This document shows positions 23,001-32,945 of a stretch of 64,000 nucleotides of DNA, piece by piece. Source of the stretch: Cladocopium goreaui (Eukaryota > Sar > Dinophyceae > Suessiales > Symbiodiniaceae). A program made the translations under genes and the position numbers. The notes under the pieces are model-generated. The model was given only the letters and a program-made list of their open reading frames with translations. It was not told where the DNA came from and made no database searches. The number at the start of each line of letters is the position of its first letter. Position 1 is the stretch's first letter. The DNA lies in the NCBI GenBank assembly GCA_947184155.2, contig CAMXCT020000501.1:62001-126000 (forward strand), given 5' to 3'.

Positions 23001-23708
23001 AAATACGGTCTTGGAAGGTAGTGGAATCGCTCCTCTTTCTTTGAGATACTTGTCGCTCTCCTCTTTCGTCAAGAGCTTCAACGCTTTCTTTTCTGAGAAG
23101 AGTGAAGTGATCTCATTGGAAATGGCCTGATGCCAAAGGTCTTTCTTCTTTACCACCTCAGCAGTGCCCACAATTTTCGTTTGGAGCACTTCTCCTTCAT
23201 CTTCTTGATCCATCTCTTGCATGGCTTTCACCCCCCTGAGTACGGCCTCAACAACCTCTTCATCATCATAGAAGGCATGTTCTGCCTCTTCCTGTATCAC
23301 CTTTTCCCGCTTCAGCCTGTCTTGCCTGCTTTCTTCATCTTTCTCCTCTTGTACCTTTCTGATCATGGCTTTTCCTCGAATTCTCCTTCGAAGATCCAAG
23401 GGAGTCAGATTGTCTTCTAAGGCAATCCACGTGTCCTCAGTGACTGGCTCCACGGTGTTGGTGATGACAGCCCTGGTCAAGGTTTGTGTGTTGTCTGAGC
23501 GAAGTACCCAATGCCCATAGTTCCGCCAGGATGGGGCGAGGTAGTGAACCTCTTCGTTGTTGGGTTCCATGTCCTTTGTGCGCCAATACCTTCTTCTGAT
23601 CAGCACTTTGGACATGAACGGTGGGATGGCCCCAATGGCCTCTGTTCTGTTTCTCTTCCATACTTCATTGAGATATCGAACAGCAATCGGCCACCATTCG
23701 ATACCCAC
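20088..23708 (-). CDS. Copia Pol fragment: reverse transcriptase-RNase H with membrane segment and zinc-ribbon-like tail
   Basis: 1206 codons, counting from a GTG at 23,708 that is only a convenience start. Residues 1-70 match the integrase-RT linker of copia elements (W-W-P-I-A-V-R-Y-L-N-E-V-W-K-R; I-R-R-R-Y-W-R-T-K). RVT_2 reverse transcriptase spans about 185-470, with D296 in V-D-I-R-T-A-F and Y-V-D-D at 409-412. RNase H has D589 (Y-T-D-A-A-Y-G), E625 (S-T-A-E-S-E), D660 (Y-S-D-S) and H679 (R-T-R-H-L-R-K-R). After an acidic/basic linker come a hydrophobic helix (about 808-828), a 44-residue repeat in three copies (about 845-976, each with V-L-G-F-G-x-G-D-Q-S-R-D-E-L-P-R), a low-complexity linker, and a tail with H1129-x4-C1134-x14-C1149-x2-C1152 and a second H/C cluster (1181-1198). 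Catalytic residues are all present. Confidence 0.9.
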   Translation of the reverse strand: MGIEWWPIAVRYLNEVWKRNRTEAIGAIPPFMSKVLIRRRYWRTKDMEPNNEEVHYLAPSWRNYGHWVLRSDNTQTLTRAVITNTVEPVTEDTWIALEDNLTPLDLRRRIRGKAMIRKVQEEKDEESRQDRLKREKVIQEEAEHAFYDDEEVVEAVLRGVKAMQEMDQEDEGEVLQTKIVGTAEVVKKKDLWHQAISNEITSLFSEKKALKLLTKEESDKYLKERGAIPLPSKTVFTVKPDPTDRRGKRKCRIVACGNCENVGGDENCFAAGADAAALRLALALATVRKWCGINVDIRTAFLNAPWKHEKGGEDWFFEEEGEEAPLPMLLGPPPILVKLGYFPPYQLWEVLRALYGFRRSPKLWKDYRDEEMEKMRVGKMRLHQLESEPSTWAIRQEETGELQGLMLTYVDDILVLASEETAEAWISCIQSKWETSVPEKVGCQQTTRFLGMELSRDQNGVWCATQHSYTLDLLQKNMGMDREKWGLKKIPMSKEDGSLDSDGEEDAEKTVEKVREAQRIVGELTWLVTRCRPDIMYVMSRISRWTTRRPSKVIAAAPQIWKYLANSIQEGIRFGGNEDGCLDLLVYTDAAYGNEGHGCSVVMWLGAPILWRSSRQQLQTASTAESELLEILEGGVLAEAVRVVVEEILEKAVRCWQYSDSASAIAIVGGDSASWRTRHLRKRARYMRWRVLSGDVILRHTPGNGMIADLGTKALAALKLEELKKAMGMTDRKIKTEKEKEDLGVVRGPTEEKEENGVVREPAIETKEAKGGIKSPKDMVRMAMIMAMLSRAKAEDEDGDAGEESSIFFDMMMVYTIVVVLVTLAIQSGWQRRLLRAETAVGSDRSRGELAQRSARTSGLMTDGPTSVPGETVLGFGGGDQSRDELPRGSSQLLGSARTSGLTSQTGGPTSLPGETVLGFGRGDQSRDELPRRSGQPSGSARTSGLASQTDCPTSPPGETVLGFGGGDQSRDELPRRSGPPLKEEKEETPKAVKRAKSMGQSSASKQDGQKNTYGQPASKLEAPLPEDQTASAGIQEPAIPKAAAEKKEVAPPPKVLQSKSKGKKGDEKKPNETTSTGMTQIRTNHAAAEPKVAASSSTSTGAQIPADPSSSADPSIDLYFTGLGKKYHFRKDCYGLRNSQMVRHTDICEQCFPQLRGWHPRGRDMYGAGLNGPQHTDVTHCEKMHGYSIAYQPCNWCARPNESEK
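20780..21170 (-). repeat. 132-bp coding tandem repeat in the copia frame
   Basis: Three copies containing GGGGAGTTCGTCCCGAGATT on the plus strand, in frame with the polyprotein (44 residues per unit) and still highly similar. Confidence 0.88.
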
Positions 23709-23735
23709 CTTACCATAGGCACGGCCATACGGTCC

Positions 23736-24061
23736 TCACACGGACGGTTGCGAACGGTTGCGAACGGTTGCGACCGTGAACGCAACGTCGAGCGAACACA
23801 CCCTCAACCCCCAGACCCCCAGAGTGAAACGGGAACCCTTGCTACGCATTCGGGAAAAACGAGTAGTTCAGTTATGCATGCCCCTATCAAGCAATCGCCC
23901 CGAATCAAGACCCGTCCCCACATAATGGAAATTAATTACTCTATCTTTTCTCCAATCAGAAAATCATCCATATGTTCAAACCCAAGTTTCATCAAGTGTT
24001 TGTCATCTTGCTTGGCTGGAAGGTTCTGCTTTCCTTTTGGGGATTGCTGTCCCTGCTTCCG
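23736..24061. other. Flank of the copia truncation
   Basis: Starts with the CGGTTGCGAA triplication, then unique sequence with no supported exon. Confidence 0.4.
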
Positions 24062-24275
24062 AAGTCAGCCATCATCTTATAATATATATATATATATATA
24101 CATTATATATATACATTATATATATATTATATATATACACATATAATATATATATAATATATATACATATAATATATATGATATATATATTATATATATA
24201 TATATAATATATATATAAAGATATATATATATATATAATATCATATATATTATATGTATATTATATATATATATC
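24062..24275. repeat. AT-rich palindromic TATA array
   Basis: Long (TA)n with TATATAATATATATACAT variants; able to form hairpins. Confidence 0.93.
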
Positions 24276-24355
24276 AAGTCTGTCCCAGCATCCCAGCGCC
24301 TCCAACAAGGGACCCAAGACATCACCTGGACAATGGAGTACAGGGTTGTTTGGAG

Positions 24356-24463
24356 TACCCTCTGGTAATTTAACATAACTTTTGAAAATGGCCATAGAAA
24401 TAGTTGATTTACCCATTAAACATGGTTATTTTCCATAGCAATGTGGCTGTTTACCAGAGGGTA
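24356..24463. repeat. Foldback family 1 copy
   Basis: 108 bp, arms TACCCTCTGGTAATTTAACA / TGTGGCTGTTTACCAGAGGGTA (tip intact). Confidence 0.88.
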
Positions 24464-24529
24464 GCATCAGTGAATCTGTGGATTGCGAAGAAAGACATGT
24501 TGTTGAAACTGGAAATGTTAAGGTCAAAA

Positions 24530-24649
24530 TACCCTCCGCGAATCAAACGTAGCAATGGGAAATGCCCTATCAACGGTTTGGTTTCTGGGAAAATCATCTC
24601 TCATAAATGGAGGATTTTCCAGCAAAACATCTTTGGTTACCGGAGGGTA
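24530..24649. repeat. Foldback family 1 copy, diverged subtype
   Basis: 120 bp, arms TACCCTCCGCGAATCAAACG and TTTGGTTACCGGAGGGTA, 66 bp from the previous copy. Confidence 0.7.
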
Positions 24650-24770
24650 TTTGGGTATGGGTCAATACCTATAGATACATTTTTATTGGGATGAACATCC
24701 ATTTACCAGCTATTTTGGGGTTCACTAGGTACCAGGGTTTTGACCCATCCCCATTTGTTGAAATGTTAAA
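24646..24770. repeat. Foldback family 2 copy
   Basis: Contains TGGGTCAATACCTATAGATA, a core GATGAACATCCATTTACCAG and right arm GGGTTTTGACCCATCC. Confidence 0.7.
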
Positions 24771-24796
24771 GTCAAACATGGTCAAATTCCCGTCAC

Positions 24797-24855
24797 CTGG
24801 GCACCACACCATGCTGTGCCAGCAAATCTTCGAACAGCTCAGCGGCCCGTTCCAC
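24797..24855 (-). CDS. Exon candidate, PPR-like helix
   Basis: 59 bp between ggcag|GTG and CCCAG|GTGACG. It reads V-E-R-A-A-E-L-F-E-D-L-L-A-Q-H-G-V-V-P. The pattern V-x-x-A-x-x-L-F-x-x-(M/L)-x-x-x-G-x-x-P is that of a pentatricopeptide repeat (helix A/B end and loop), a family greatly expanded in dinoflagellate organelle RNA processing. With only one partial repeat the call is tentative. Confidence 0.57.
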
Positions 24856-25364
24856 CTGCCCGAGAGTTGCCGCAAAGGGAATGCTCCGGATGCAGCGTTG
24901 GTTGGGATATTCATTTTTTATGTCCCTTTCATTTTTTTCTTGGGGATCGATTGGGGGGGTCAGATTGTCAGAGAAAAACTATGGTTCGGACACGGATACT
25001 TCGCAGAACGTCTTGCGATCCCTGATTTTTGACACCCCCAGACGTCATAGGTTTGATCAGGTGGAGATTGGCATCTTCATCAAATTCTCCCCTTGTGCTG
25101 AAAACCTGGCTCACTTGGCGCCAGACAACTCATCTCAACCTCTAACCACGGCGAAAAATGAATTATTGTATGATTTCCCATCGTATCTGTGTTTGATTGT
25201 CAGCTGCCCCCAAAAATGATGCGTAATAAGTGGATGTGAAGCCCATTTAGCAACTGGATTCTAAGCCATATCTCAGTCGGAATACATCCCAATTCAATTT
25301 CTATGGCTCAAAAAATCATCGTTTTCAACTCCGAAAACTTCCTGGGATGCTGAAGATATCCATC

Positions 25365-25503
25365 CCCAGTCGGCTCCATCTGTGCCTCCGCTTCGCTGCC
25401 CTGCTTGGTGGAGGGCGACAACATGCTCAGCAGCACGAAGAGGCCTCCAGCCGCCAGGAAAGCGCTCAGAGATCGCGCGCCAGAGGCCAGTGGTAAGCTG
25501 CAC
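25365..25503 (-). CDS. Exon candidate with transmembrane segment
   Basis: 139 bp after gctgag|G. It reads C-S-L-P-L-A-S-G-A-R-S-L then S-A-F-L-A-A-G-G-L-F-V-L-L-S-M-L, followed by polar S-P-S-T-K-Q-G-S-E-A-E-A. About 80 percent GC at third positions. It is a single membrane helix; whether it belongs to the module gene upstream is unknown. Confidence 0.48.
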
Positions 25504-25578
25504 CTCAGCTGGGGCTCGGAGGATTTGAAAGAGGTAAAACGATGGGAAAAATCCCATGAAATACATCTATAATTTTTA

Positions 25579-25689
25579 AAATATGGCCATGGATCAATAC
25601 CTATAAATGCAACTTTTAGGGGAATGAACATCCATTTACCAGCTATTTTGATGTTCACCAGGGGTACAAGGTTTTGACACACTGCCATA
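25579..25689. repeat. Foldback family 2 copy
   Basis: Shares AATACCTATAAATGCA, the core GAATGAACATCCATTTACCA and GGTTTTGACACA with the copy at 24.65 kb; outer tips ATATGGC/GCCATAT pair. Confidence 0.75.
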
Positions 25690-26290
25690 TAGGAGGATTC
25701 ATGTAAATGGTACCTTCTGATTCAAGCAAGTCGGGGAAATGATGAAATCATACCGTAGTTCGCCTCAACCCATCTCAATCTCTCTGTCACTTGGCGATCA
25801 TCATGTCGTAACATGCTTGGAGGATTTTGGAGGCCCAGATCTAAGTGGGATATGCATGGTTTCATAGTATGACTGCTAGGGGGTCACTGTTGGTGATCAG
25901 TTTGTGGTTTTCCTTGGGTCGCAGTTCCAAGCCAGCTGCCCCCCTAAGCCGTAAATAGAACCATGCCTCCACACAGGGATCCTATCCTCCAAAAATGTCC
26001 CTCAAATGCTACAGAAAATGTTGGTCGTCTTATGGTCATCTTATCCATGTTCATGGGCATTCATGGGTCATCATGTCGGGGCCCCGATCCTGCCCTGGGC
26101 GCTCCAGATTTAGCCAATCAACATTCAGGCTGAACCCATCCTGCTGTCTGCTGTCATGTTCGGCTGGTTAGAAGCAAAAAGCGCCATTTGTACCAGCATT
26201 TATACCACCGCTTATAGCACCATTTACTACGGAAAAACAGCAACCATCCACCTACTCAACCAAGGTTTACCCAAGAGTCACTGGGTGCAC

Positions 26291-26324
26291 CCCACTGCAG
26301 GGCGTCTAGCGCTGCGGTGCGGAC
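26291..26324 (-). CDS. Small exon candidate
   Basis: 34 bp between cgtag|GTC and TGGG|GTGCAC. It reads V-R-T-A-A-L-D-A-L-Q-W, resembling a HEAT/ARM helix start (V-R-x-A-A-L-x-A-L). Confidence 0.35.
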
Positions 26325-26390
26325 CTACGGCATCGAGAATTTTCCACCCAAGAGGCACTGTTGGGATTTTTTCATATGTTCCAGATTAGC

Positions 26391-26487
26391 TACCCTACGG
26401 TATAGCTATTTTTATGGAAAATAGCGATGTTTTTTTCGTGGTAAACGGGTCATGGATTCCATGGCGATGTTAAATTAGCAAGGAGTA
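26391..26487. repeat. Foldback family 1 copy, decayed
   Basis: Arms TACCCTACGGTATAGCTATT and GATGTTAAATTAGCAAGGAGTA; tips degraded. Confidence 0.6.
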
Positions 26488-28066
26488 AATGGTGGATTCA
26501 CATAAGAGAAAATCATCAGCAGATCATCAGCAGATCAGCAGATCCAGGTCTGGAACCATTCCCATGCACGCCTGTAAGAGCTTAGGCCCACGGAGCATCA
26601 GCATGGCCTTGCACTGCAAAAAGAAGCACAAATGGTGGGTAAGATTTGCCGAGTTCTTGGTAGCTAAAAACGTGTTTTTTTTGCTAAACTCGTTCTGTTT
26701 GCTCAAAATCTCGTCAAATCTCCCCACGGTGATTTCCTCCTTAAAGCATCTTAAAGCCTTGAAGGCCTTAAATCAGAACAGGTCTGCCAGTTGATGTGTC
26801 CACATAATGCCCGATGTACACTATGTTTTTTTTTTGAGGGGGGGTGCTCACATGTTATCCGGTTTCTTTTCCATGCCACATCTGCATCAAACACCCGCCA
26901 GGGTCGCCAGTAGGATGGGCATTGCCTCTGAGACCTCCAGGAATCGGGGAAAACAAACAACACTAGGTGAAAAAACAATGGAAACTGAAGAGGGTCGGCA
27001 TTTTTAAGGGGGAAACCATGGGAAACCACTGTAAATGTTGAAAGAAAAATAAAGAAAACGGTGCGATCCGTTGGTCACAACTTGGAAACATCAGCCCAAA
27101 GAACCAAAGCCTCCCATTGCACAGGGTCTTCAGGTCAGTTCCGTGACGATTCGGCAGGGCAAACTATTTGGGCTATCTTGGGTTGCCAGTGGCAGCTGCC
27201 CTTACAGAAACTGGCTCTTGTTAGTTGGTGGGAAAGATATGAGATATTGGAGATTAGATATTAGCCCATCCCGCATTGTGGTTTTCTTCAAATTTTATAC
27301 TCCTGCCAATTACGCCAAATTTGTTCTTGAAGGATATCGAGACGGCAGATTAAGAAAGATTGCGCGCGAATTCATTTCAGAGTTTCTCCAGCCACCAAAC
27401 AATCTCCCCAAAAAAGTGGCCCTAGATCCATGCTATATTTGGAGACCTCATCCCAAACCTTTGGGGTTCCAATTATATTTGGCTGTTGAAAAGAAGTTCT
27501 GGTAATTAATTTACTATCCACACAGGAAACCACATCTATCAATAGTCGCAAATCTCCATCCCCCAATCTGGAAATGGGTTCAATGATGTTCTGCAGTTTG
27601 ATATGGCCACTTCGTTGGTTCCGCGTGAGACTTCCAAAGGGAATCGCAATGCTCCGTATTTATTTTAATAAAACACATGAAATGGTGATTCCCAGTGGAA
27701 AACTAAAATGCCGATGCCTGCATTCCCACAGGAAAAACATGATAAGTAACATAAACCATTGCCTGGAATGGGAAATCAACCAAGATCATAAAAATCGCAA
27801 AGCTGGCATTATCAGAGGATCATATCACTGGACTGGTGAAACACAGGATAACAAAACTCCATCCCTGAATGAACTGAACCGTGGCTATATATCCAAGCAT
27901 AGAATCATCCATGAATCAGCAGAAATCCACAACACAAAAAAGAAAGTAGATCATGAATCCATCCTCCCAAAACATGTTAGATAATATCCTCCTGTTTGCT
28001 GGTTAAACATGGTTAAGCTCCGATGTTCACCATGTTTGTGGGTCATTGAATCCCAGTGCTCCAAAC

Positions 28067-28122
28067 CGCGCCTCGCTCCCCACAGTGGCTGCGTGGCAAA
28101 CGGCCTTGGCGACATAGGAGAC
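28067..28122 (-). CDS. Exon candidate
   Basis: 56 bp between tgcag|GTC and GCGCG|GTTTGG. It reads V-S-Y-V-A-K-A-V-C-H-A-A-T-V-G-S-E-A. The helical repeat look (V-S-Y-x-A-x-x-x-x-x-A) would suit a PPR-type protein, but it is not decisive. Confidence 0.47.
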
Positions 28123-28399
28123 CTGCAGCGTCGGGCAGTTGGACCAATCTGGATGATTATTGCAATTATTGTAATTATTACATACAGAGAGAGAGAGAGA
28201 GATATATATATATATGTGTGTGTGTGAAGGTACATATTCTATATATGCGGTCTATAGATACAAGTAGAACCCGCGCAAGGCGGGTGGCGGAAGTTTCCAG
28301 GTTTAAGGACTGTGACGCTATAGGATCCAAAGATAAGGTTTGCCTATAGGAACTGGAGTGAGGCCTCACATCTTCTGAATTCTGTTCTGTGAATTCGTC

Positions 28400-28785
28400 C
28401 TCATCTTGCCTCACCCCTTTTCAACTGTGACCACCACTTCTCAGCTCTTCGCAGCTCTTCTCAGACCATCTCAGCCCTTCTCAATTTTCGCAACTCTTTG
28501 CAACAGCTCTCAAAGTTTTTCGTCTCTTCCGATCAGCTCAACTCTTTTCACCTCTTCCCCGCTTTTCTCAACTCTTGTCAACGACTCTCGCCTCTGCTCA
28601 CCTCTTCTCAAACCTTCTCAACTCATCTCAACTCTTCTCTCCTCGTGCCACCTCTTATCAACTCTTCCCACCGCGTCTCACCTCCGCTCAACTGTTCTCA
28701 CCTCTTTCTCAGCTCATCTCAACTCTTGTCACCTCTTGTCAACTCTTCTCAACTCTTGCCAACTCTTATCACCTCTTTTCACAGA
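28400..28785. repeat. CTCAACTCTT decamer array
   Basis: Degenerate 10-bp repeat CTCAACTCTT / CTCACCTCTT / CTCAGCTCTT, on the order of 35 copies. Confidence 0.92.
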
Positions 28786-29105
28786 GATGGAAGCTTTTAC
28801 ACACAGCAAGCTTTTACACCTAGTACGCACGACGGCTACACAAATTGCAGCTCCAAAACTGGATCTCGACGCCAAAGCGGAAAAACGACGATTTTGAAGC
28901 ACTTTTTGAAAGGAACTTAAAAGGGGAATCATCAGCGCCAAAATGGAAAAATTCTGCTGCCAAAGCATCATTGGCAACCTTCATGCCGCTACTACAATAC
29001 GATTTACGAATCTCAGCTGCAAAAGACAATAGTATTTCGCACGCAGCCGCAGCAGTGAGGAACCTTGACGCAGCTATTCCACTGCGATCAGCAGACACGA
29101 GCTAA
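28786..29105. other. Protein-like plus-strand frame between satellites
   Basis: An 86-codon plus-strand frame (28,845-29,105) reads A-P-K-W-K-N-S-A-A-K-A-S-L-A-T-F-M-P-L-L then Q-Y-D-L-R-I-S-A-A-K-D. No intron borders and no third-position bias. It may be a dispersed repeat rather than a gene. Confidence 0.35.
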
Positions 29106-29119
29106 AAAAGACAAAAAGA

Positions 29120-29690
29120 ATTGCAACACACTACAGTAGAACGCATCGCTTTGATGCACCAGTTCGAATGCACAAAGTGTCTCAACACATGCAAAGTACC
29201 ATAGCCATAGCACAGCGTCAACAAAGAAGAGAAAAAGTCACCTGGAACCCTCAGTACATTGCGCGCGCAGTTCCAGACAGATGCCACGGTAAAGCGGCGA
29301 CGCCTAATCCCGTCGCGCAAGCGAGCCAACTTTTCTCCGCAACGTAATTTCCGTTTACCCGGAAAAAACACAATGTTTCATGCAAATCCTAACATTCAAA
29401 TCGCATCCATGATGTAGCAGTTGCGATCTGCCACAGATGCGCATCCATGATGTAGCAGTTCGATAAGCTTGCGAAGCCATTCCACTGCGATCTGCACAAA
29501 TTGACATGCAAAACACAAAAGCACAGCATCAGCAAAGAAGAGGAAAAAGTGTCACTTACATTGCGCGCGCAGTTCGAGACAGATTCCACGGTAAAGCGAT
29601 GACGGCTCACCTGGTTGCGCACGCGAGCCAACTTTTCTCCGCAACGTAACCTCCGTTTACCCGAAAGAACAATGTTTTGTGCAAAACCTA
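29120..29690. repeat. Diverged tandem duplication of ~290 bp
   Basis: Two copies (about 29,125-29,395 and 29,440-29,690) share ACATTGCGCGCGCAGTTC, CCACGGTAAAGCG and GCGAGCCAACTTTTCTCCGC with 10-20 percent difference. Each is followed by an AACAATGTTT box. GCATCCATGATGTAGCAGTT is itself repeated at 29,402 and 29,442. Confidence 0.75.
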
Positions 29691-30200
29691 ACTCTACAAA
29701 CTTCCCTGCCCTTCTCTACTTTTCTCGACTCTACTCTACTCAACATCTACCCCTACGCAACTTCTACTCTACCGCTACCTACCTGTACCCCTACTCCACT
29801 TCTACTCAGCTCTGCTCTACTGTCCTCTACCCGACTCTGCTCTACGTTACTCTGCTCTACTCTACTCATCATGCGTCTTCTCTACTCTACGCAGCTTTAC
29901 TCTGTTCTAATTCTACTTCTACTGTACTTTGCTCTACTCTACTCTGCTAATCTCTCCTCTTCTCTACACTACCCTGCTATACTCCACTCTTCTCTACTCT
30001 ACTCTTCTCTACTCTACACAGCTTTACTCTACTCTACTTTCTACTTCTGCCTCGACTCTACCTCTACTCTACCTCTAGTCTTCGCTACTCTACACAGCGT
30101 TAATGCGTTATCTATACTCTACTTCTGCTCTACTCTATTACAAAGCTTTACTCTACTCTACTCCTACTTCTGCCTCTACTCTACCTCTACTCGACCTCTG
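29690..30200. repeat. CTCTACT pentamer-type array
   Basis: Degenerate repeats of CTCTACTCTA with CTTCTACTTCTGCCTC variants over 500 bp. Confidence 0.92.
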
Positions 30201-31437
30201 CGCAGGTGCCAACTTGACACAATGATCTTTTAGCTAGTGAGAATGTGACTTCAGGACTTCATGATCTCGTAAGGCATATGCCAACTGGACACACTGACAT
30301 TGGGCTAGTGAAAATCTGACGTCATGATCTCTTTAAGGCACATGCCAACTGGACGCAATGATCTTTTAGCTACTATGATCTCTCGAGGCACATGCCAACT
30401 GGACACTGTCACAATGGTCTTTTTGCTAGTGAGAATTTGAATGTGACTTCATGATCTCTTGAGGCACATGCCAACTGGACACAATGATCTTTTTGCTAGT
30501 GGGAATGTGACTTCATGATCTCTTAAGGCACATGCCAACTGGACACAATGATCTTTGGGCTAGTGAGAATGTGACTTCATGATCTCTTAAGGCACATGCC
30601 AACTGGACACAATGATCTTTGGGCTAGTGAGAATGTGACTTCATGATCTCTTGAGGCACATGCCAGCTGGACACAATGACCTTTTGGCTAGTGAGAATGT
30701 GACTTCGTGATCTCTTAAGGCACATGCCAACTGAACACAATGATCTTTGGGCTAGTGAGAATGTGACTTTATGATCTCTTAAGGCACATGCCAACTGGAC
30801 ACAATGATCTTTGGGCTAGTGGGAATGTGACTTCATGATCTCGTAAGGCACATGCCAACTGGACACAATGATCTTTTTGCTAGTGAGAATTTGAATGTGA
30901 CTTCATGATCTCTTGAGGCACATGCCAACTGGACACAATGATCTTTTTGCTAGTGAGAATTTGGATGTGACTTCATGATTTCTTAAGGCACATGCCAACT
31001 GGACACAGTCACAATGGTCTTTTTGCTAGTGAGAATTTGAATGTGACTTCATGATCTCTTAAGGCACATGCCAACTGGACACAATGATCTTTGGGCTAGT
31101 GAGAATGTGACTTCATGATCTCTTAAGGCACATGCCAACTGGACACAATGATCTTTGGGCTAGTGAGAATGTGACTTCATGATCTCTTAAGGCACATGCC
31201 AACTGGACACAATGATCTTTGGGCTAGTGAGAATGTGACTTCATGATCTCTTAAGGCACATGCCAACTGGACACAATGATCTTTGGGCTAGTGAGAATGT
31301 GACTTCATGATCTCTTGAGGCACATGCCAACTGGACACAATAATCTTTGTGCTAGTGAGAATTTGAATGTGGCTTCATGATCTCTTGAGGCACATGCCAA
31401 CTGGTTACAATGATCTTTGGGCTAGTGAGAATAAAAC
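30200..31437. repeat. 64-bp satellite, about 19 copies
   Basis: Unit contains AAGGCACATGCCAACTGGAC, ACAATGATCTTTGGGCTAGT and GAGAATGTGACTTCATGATC. Spacing is 64 bp, with some 70-78-bp units carrying an extra TTTGAATG or ACAGTC. A small palindrome GGCACATGCC lies in each unit. Confidence 0.95.
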
Positions 31438-32585
31438 AATCCGTAACTTGGAGTTTCTCTACGAAACTTCCTTTGAGAATATGTCTGTAAAATGTTTATA
31501 GTCTGTGGGTAATCTATATGTGAAAATTGTCTTGATTGCTATAGTCTACATGAATCATAATACAATAAAATAAACTGATTGTTCCAATGGAATGTAAATA
31601 TTTGATTATATCCAATTAGATTGGATCAATATAGTTATAGTTATATGTATATAGTTGTAGTTATATGTTTCATGTAATAGCATACCCACATATGAAAACA
31701 TTAAATTTGATCTTTGGGTGACCATGAGCTGGATTGTGGTTATCATAGATCACGATAGCTGAGCGCTGTTTGGGAAATCCATATGATGCTATATGATGCT
31801 ATCCATTGACATGCAATAATGAAATTCATGGGCAATGGGACTGCGCAATACATGAACAGCCGAGAGACATGTTTTGCATGTTTTCTTCACTGAAGGCCCT
31901 AGAGCTGTCTCACAATGCATGCAATCTTTCAGAAATTCCAACTTAAAATCTGGTTCCAGTCGGATTTCAATGTTTTGATCCTTGAACACCCGGGGAGGAT
32001 TGCCATATGGAAAATAGGACAACTTGGGTGTCATAACCGACAAATGGTGGGCAACATGATCTTTAGTTGAAAAAATGGCTTATGCACACAGTTCCAAAAA
32101 AATGGTGGAGGCGTGCTACAGACATTGGGGTGCAGCCTCCAAAACCTTCATTTCACTCACAGGAAAAGGTAATAAAAAAACACTAAAAGAAAACCCGGCC
32201 CCCGGAACATCTGAGTTCAAAATCTCCAGGCGGACGCCCCCCATTCCACCCGATGGTAGCTGCTTCCCACCCGATGGCCGGTGGCCTGTGAGGTAAAGGT
32301 TTGGAAGAGGCCGTTCACCTCTTCGGCACCTGGCGAGGGAGGATGGCCTTCCGAGATTCAGAACTTGATGATGTTTTTTTCGTTTGCCCTGCGATTCTTG
32401 GGGCCCAACTTGGATCTTCCGAAAGTGGGGCGCCCATCACCTGGAACCAAGGAAGCCCCATGTGGCATTGGGTGACATCTCAGTCTGATCTCCCATGTTA
32501 CAAATCTAGTTTTCGTATGTTTTCGTAAAGAATAAACGATCTTGTTATTCCCCACCTGCCGGGTGAGGATCTCTAGGCTTTATCA
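31438..32585. other. Mostly non-coding stretch
   Basis: A minus-strand 84-codon frame (31,789-32,043) carries two C-x-x-C pairs (D-C-M-H-C and T-C-K-T-C) and reads naturally, but it has ordinary third-position composition and no promoter or splice context. Otherwise nothing is recognised. Confidence 0.35.
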
Positions 32586-32668
32586 GTTGCCTTCTCCTTC
32601 CTCTCCTTCCTCTCCTTCCTCTCCTTCCTCTCCTTCCTCTCCTTCCTCTCCTTCCTCTCCTTCCTCTC
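32586..32668. repeat. CTCCTTCCTC decamer array
   Basis: Eight perfect copies of TCTCCTTCCT. Confidence 0.95.
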
Positions 32669-32945
32669 TGCGACCTCCAGATCCCAGTGGACCTCAACCA
32701 AAACCGTGAGCTCCAGATCTCAGGGGCACGGACGACCTCAACCACAACCTCCAGATCTCACTGCACTCCTCAACCGCGAGCGCCAGGTCTCAGTGGGGAG
32801 TGCTCCAGATCTCAATGGGCACTGCCGGACCTCAACCGCGACCTCCAGATTTTAGTTGGCACTTCCGGACCTAACCTCAACCGCGAGATACCGCGACCTC
32901 CTGCCGGACGCACTGACCCTTGCGCAGGAGAGGTCCGGCAGTGCC
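32669..32945. repeat. Degenerate ACCTCAACCGCGACCTCCAGAT array
   Basis: Irregular repeats of CTCAACC(G/A)CGA, CCTCCAGATCTCA and GTGGGCACTGCCGG, 35-60 bp apart; open on the plus strand by chance of composition. Confidence 0.75.

Larger units (their letters stand above)
20088..23735 (-). mobile_element. 5'-truncated Ty1/copia retrotransposon
   Basis: Minus-strand element whose coding part runs without interruption to a stop at 20,088. Upstream the frame is open only to a TGA at 23,736, within what should be integrase, so gag, protease and the integrase core are absent. No long direct repeat that could be an LTR pair was seen around it. A 10-bp repeat CGGTTGCGAA (x3, 23,745-23,774) abuts the truncation. 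The undamaged long frame suggests a fairly recent insertion. Confidence 0.85.
25504..28066. other. Mostly non-coding stretch
   Basis: Holds one family 2 and one decayed family 1 foldback. Plus-strand frames of 144 and 136 codons (27,071-27,984) are open and read fairly naturally, but have no third-position GC bias and lie against the local coding strand. Confidence 0.35.

Noticed and set aside
19880-23900. LTRs around the copia element
   Set aside because: No pair of long direct repeats could be found by eye on either side; the element is truncated at its 5' end.
27071-27984. Plus-strand frames of 144 and 136 codons
   Set aside because: No third-position GC bias, no splice context, opposite to the local coding strand; frames of this length are expected by chance several times in 64 kb.
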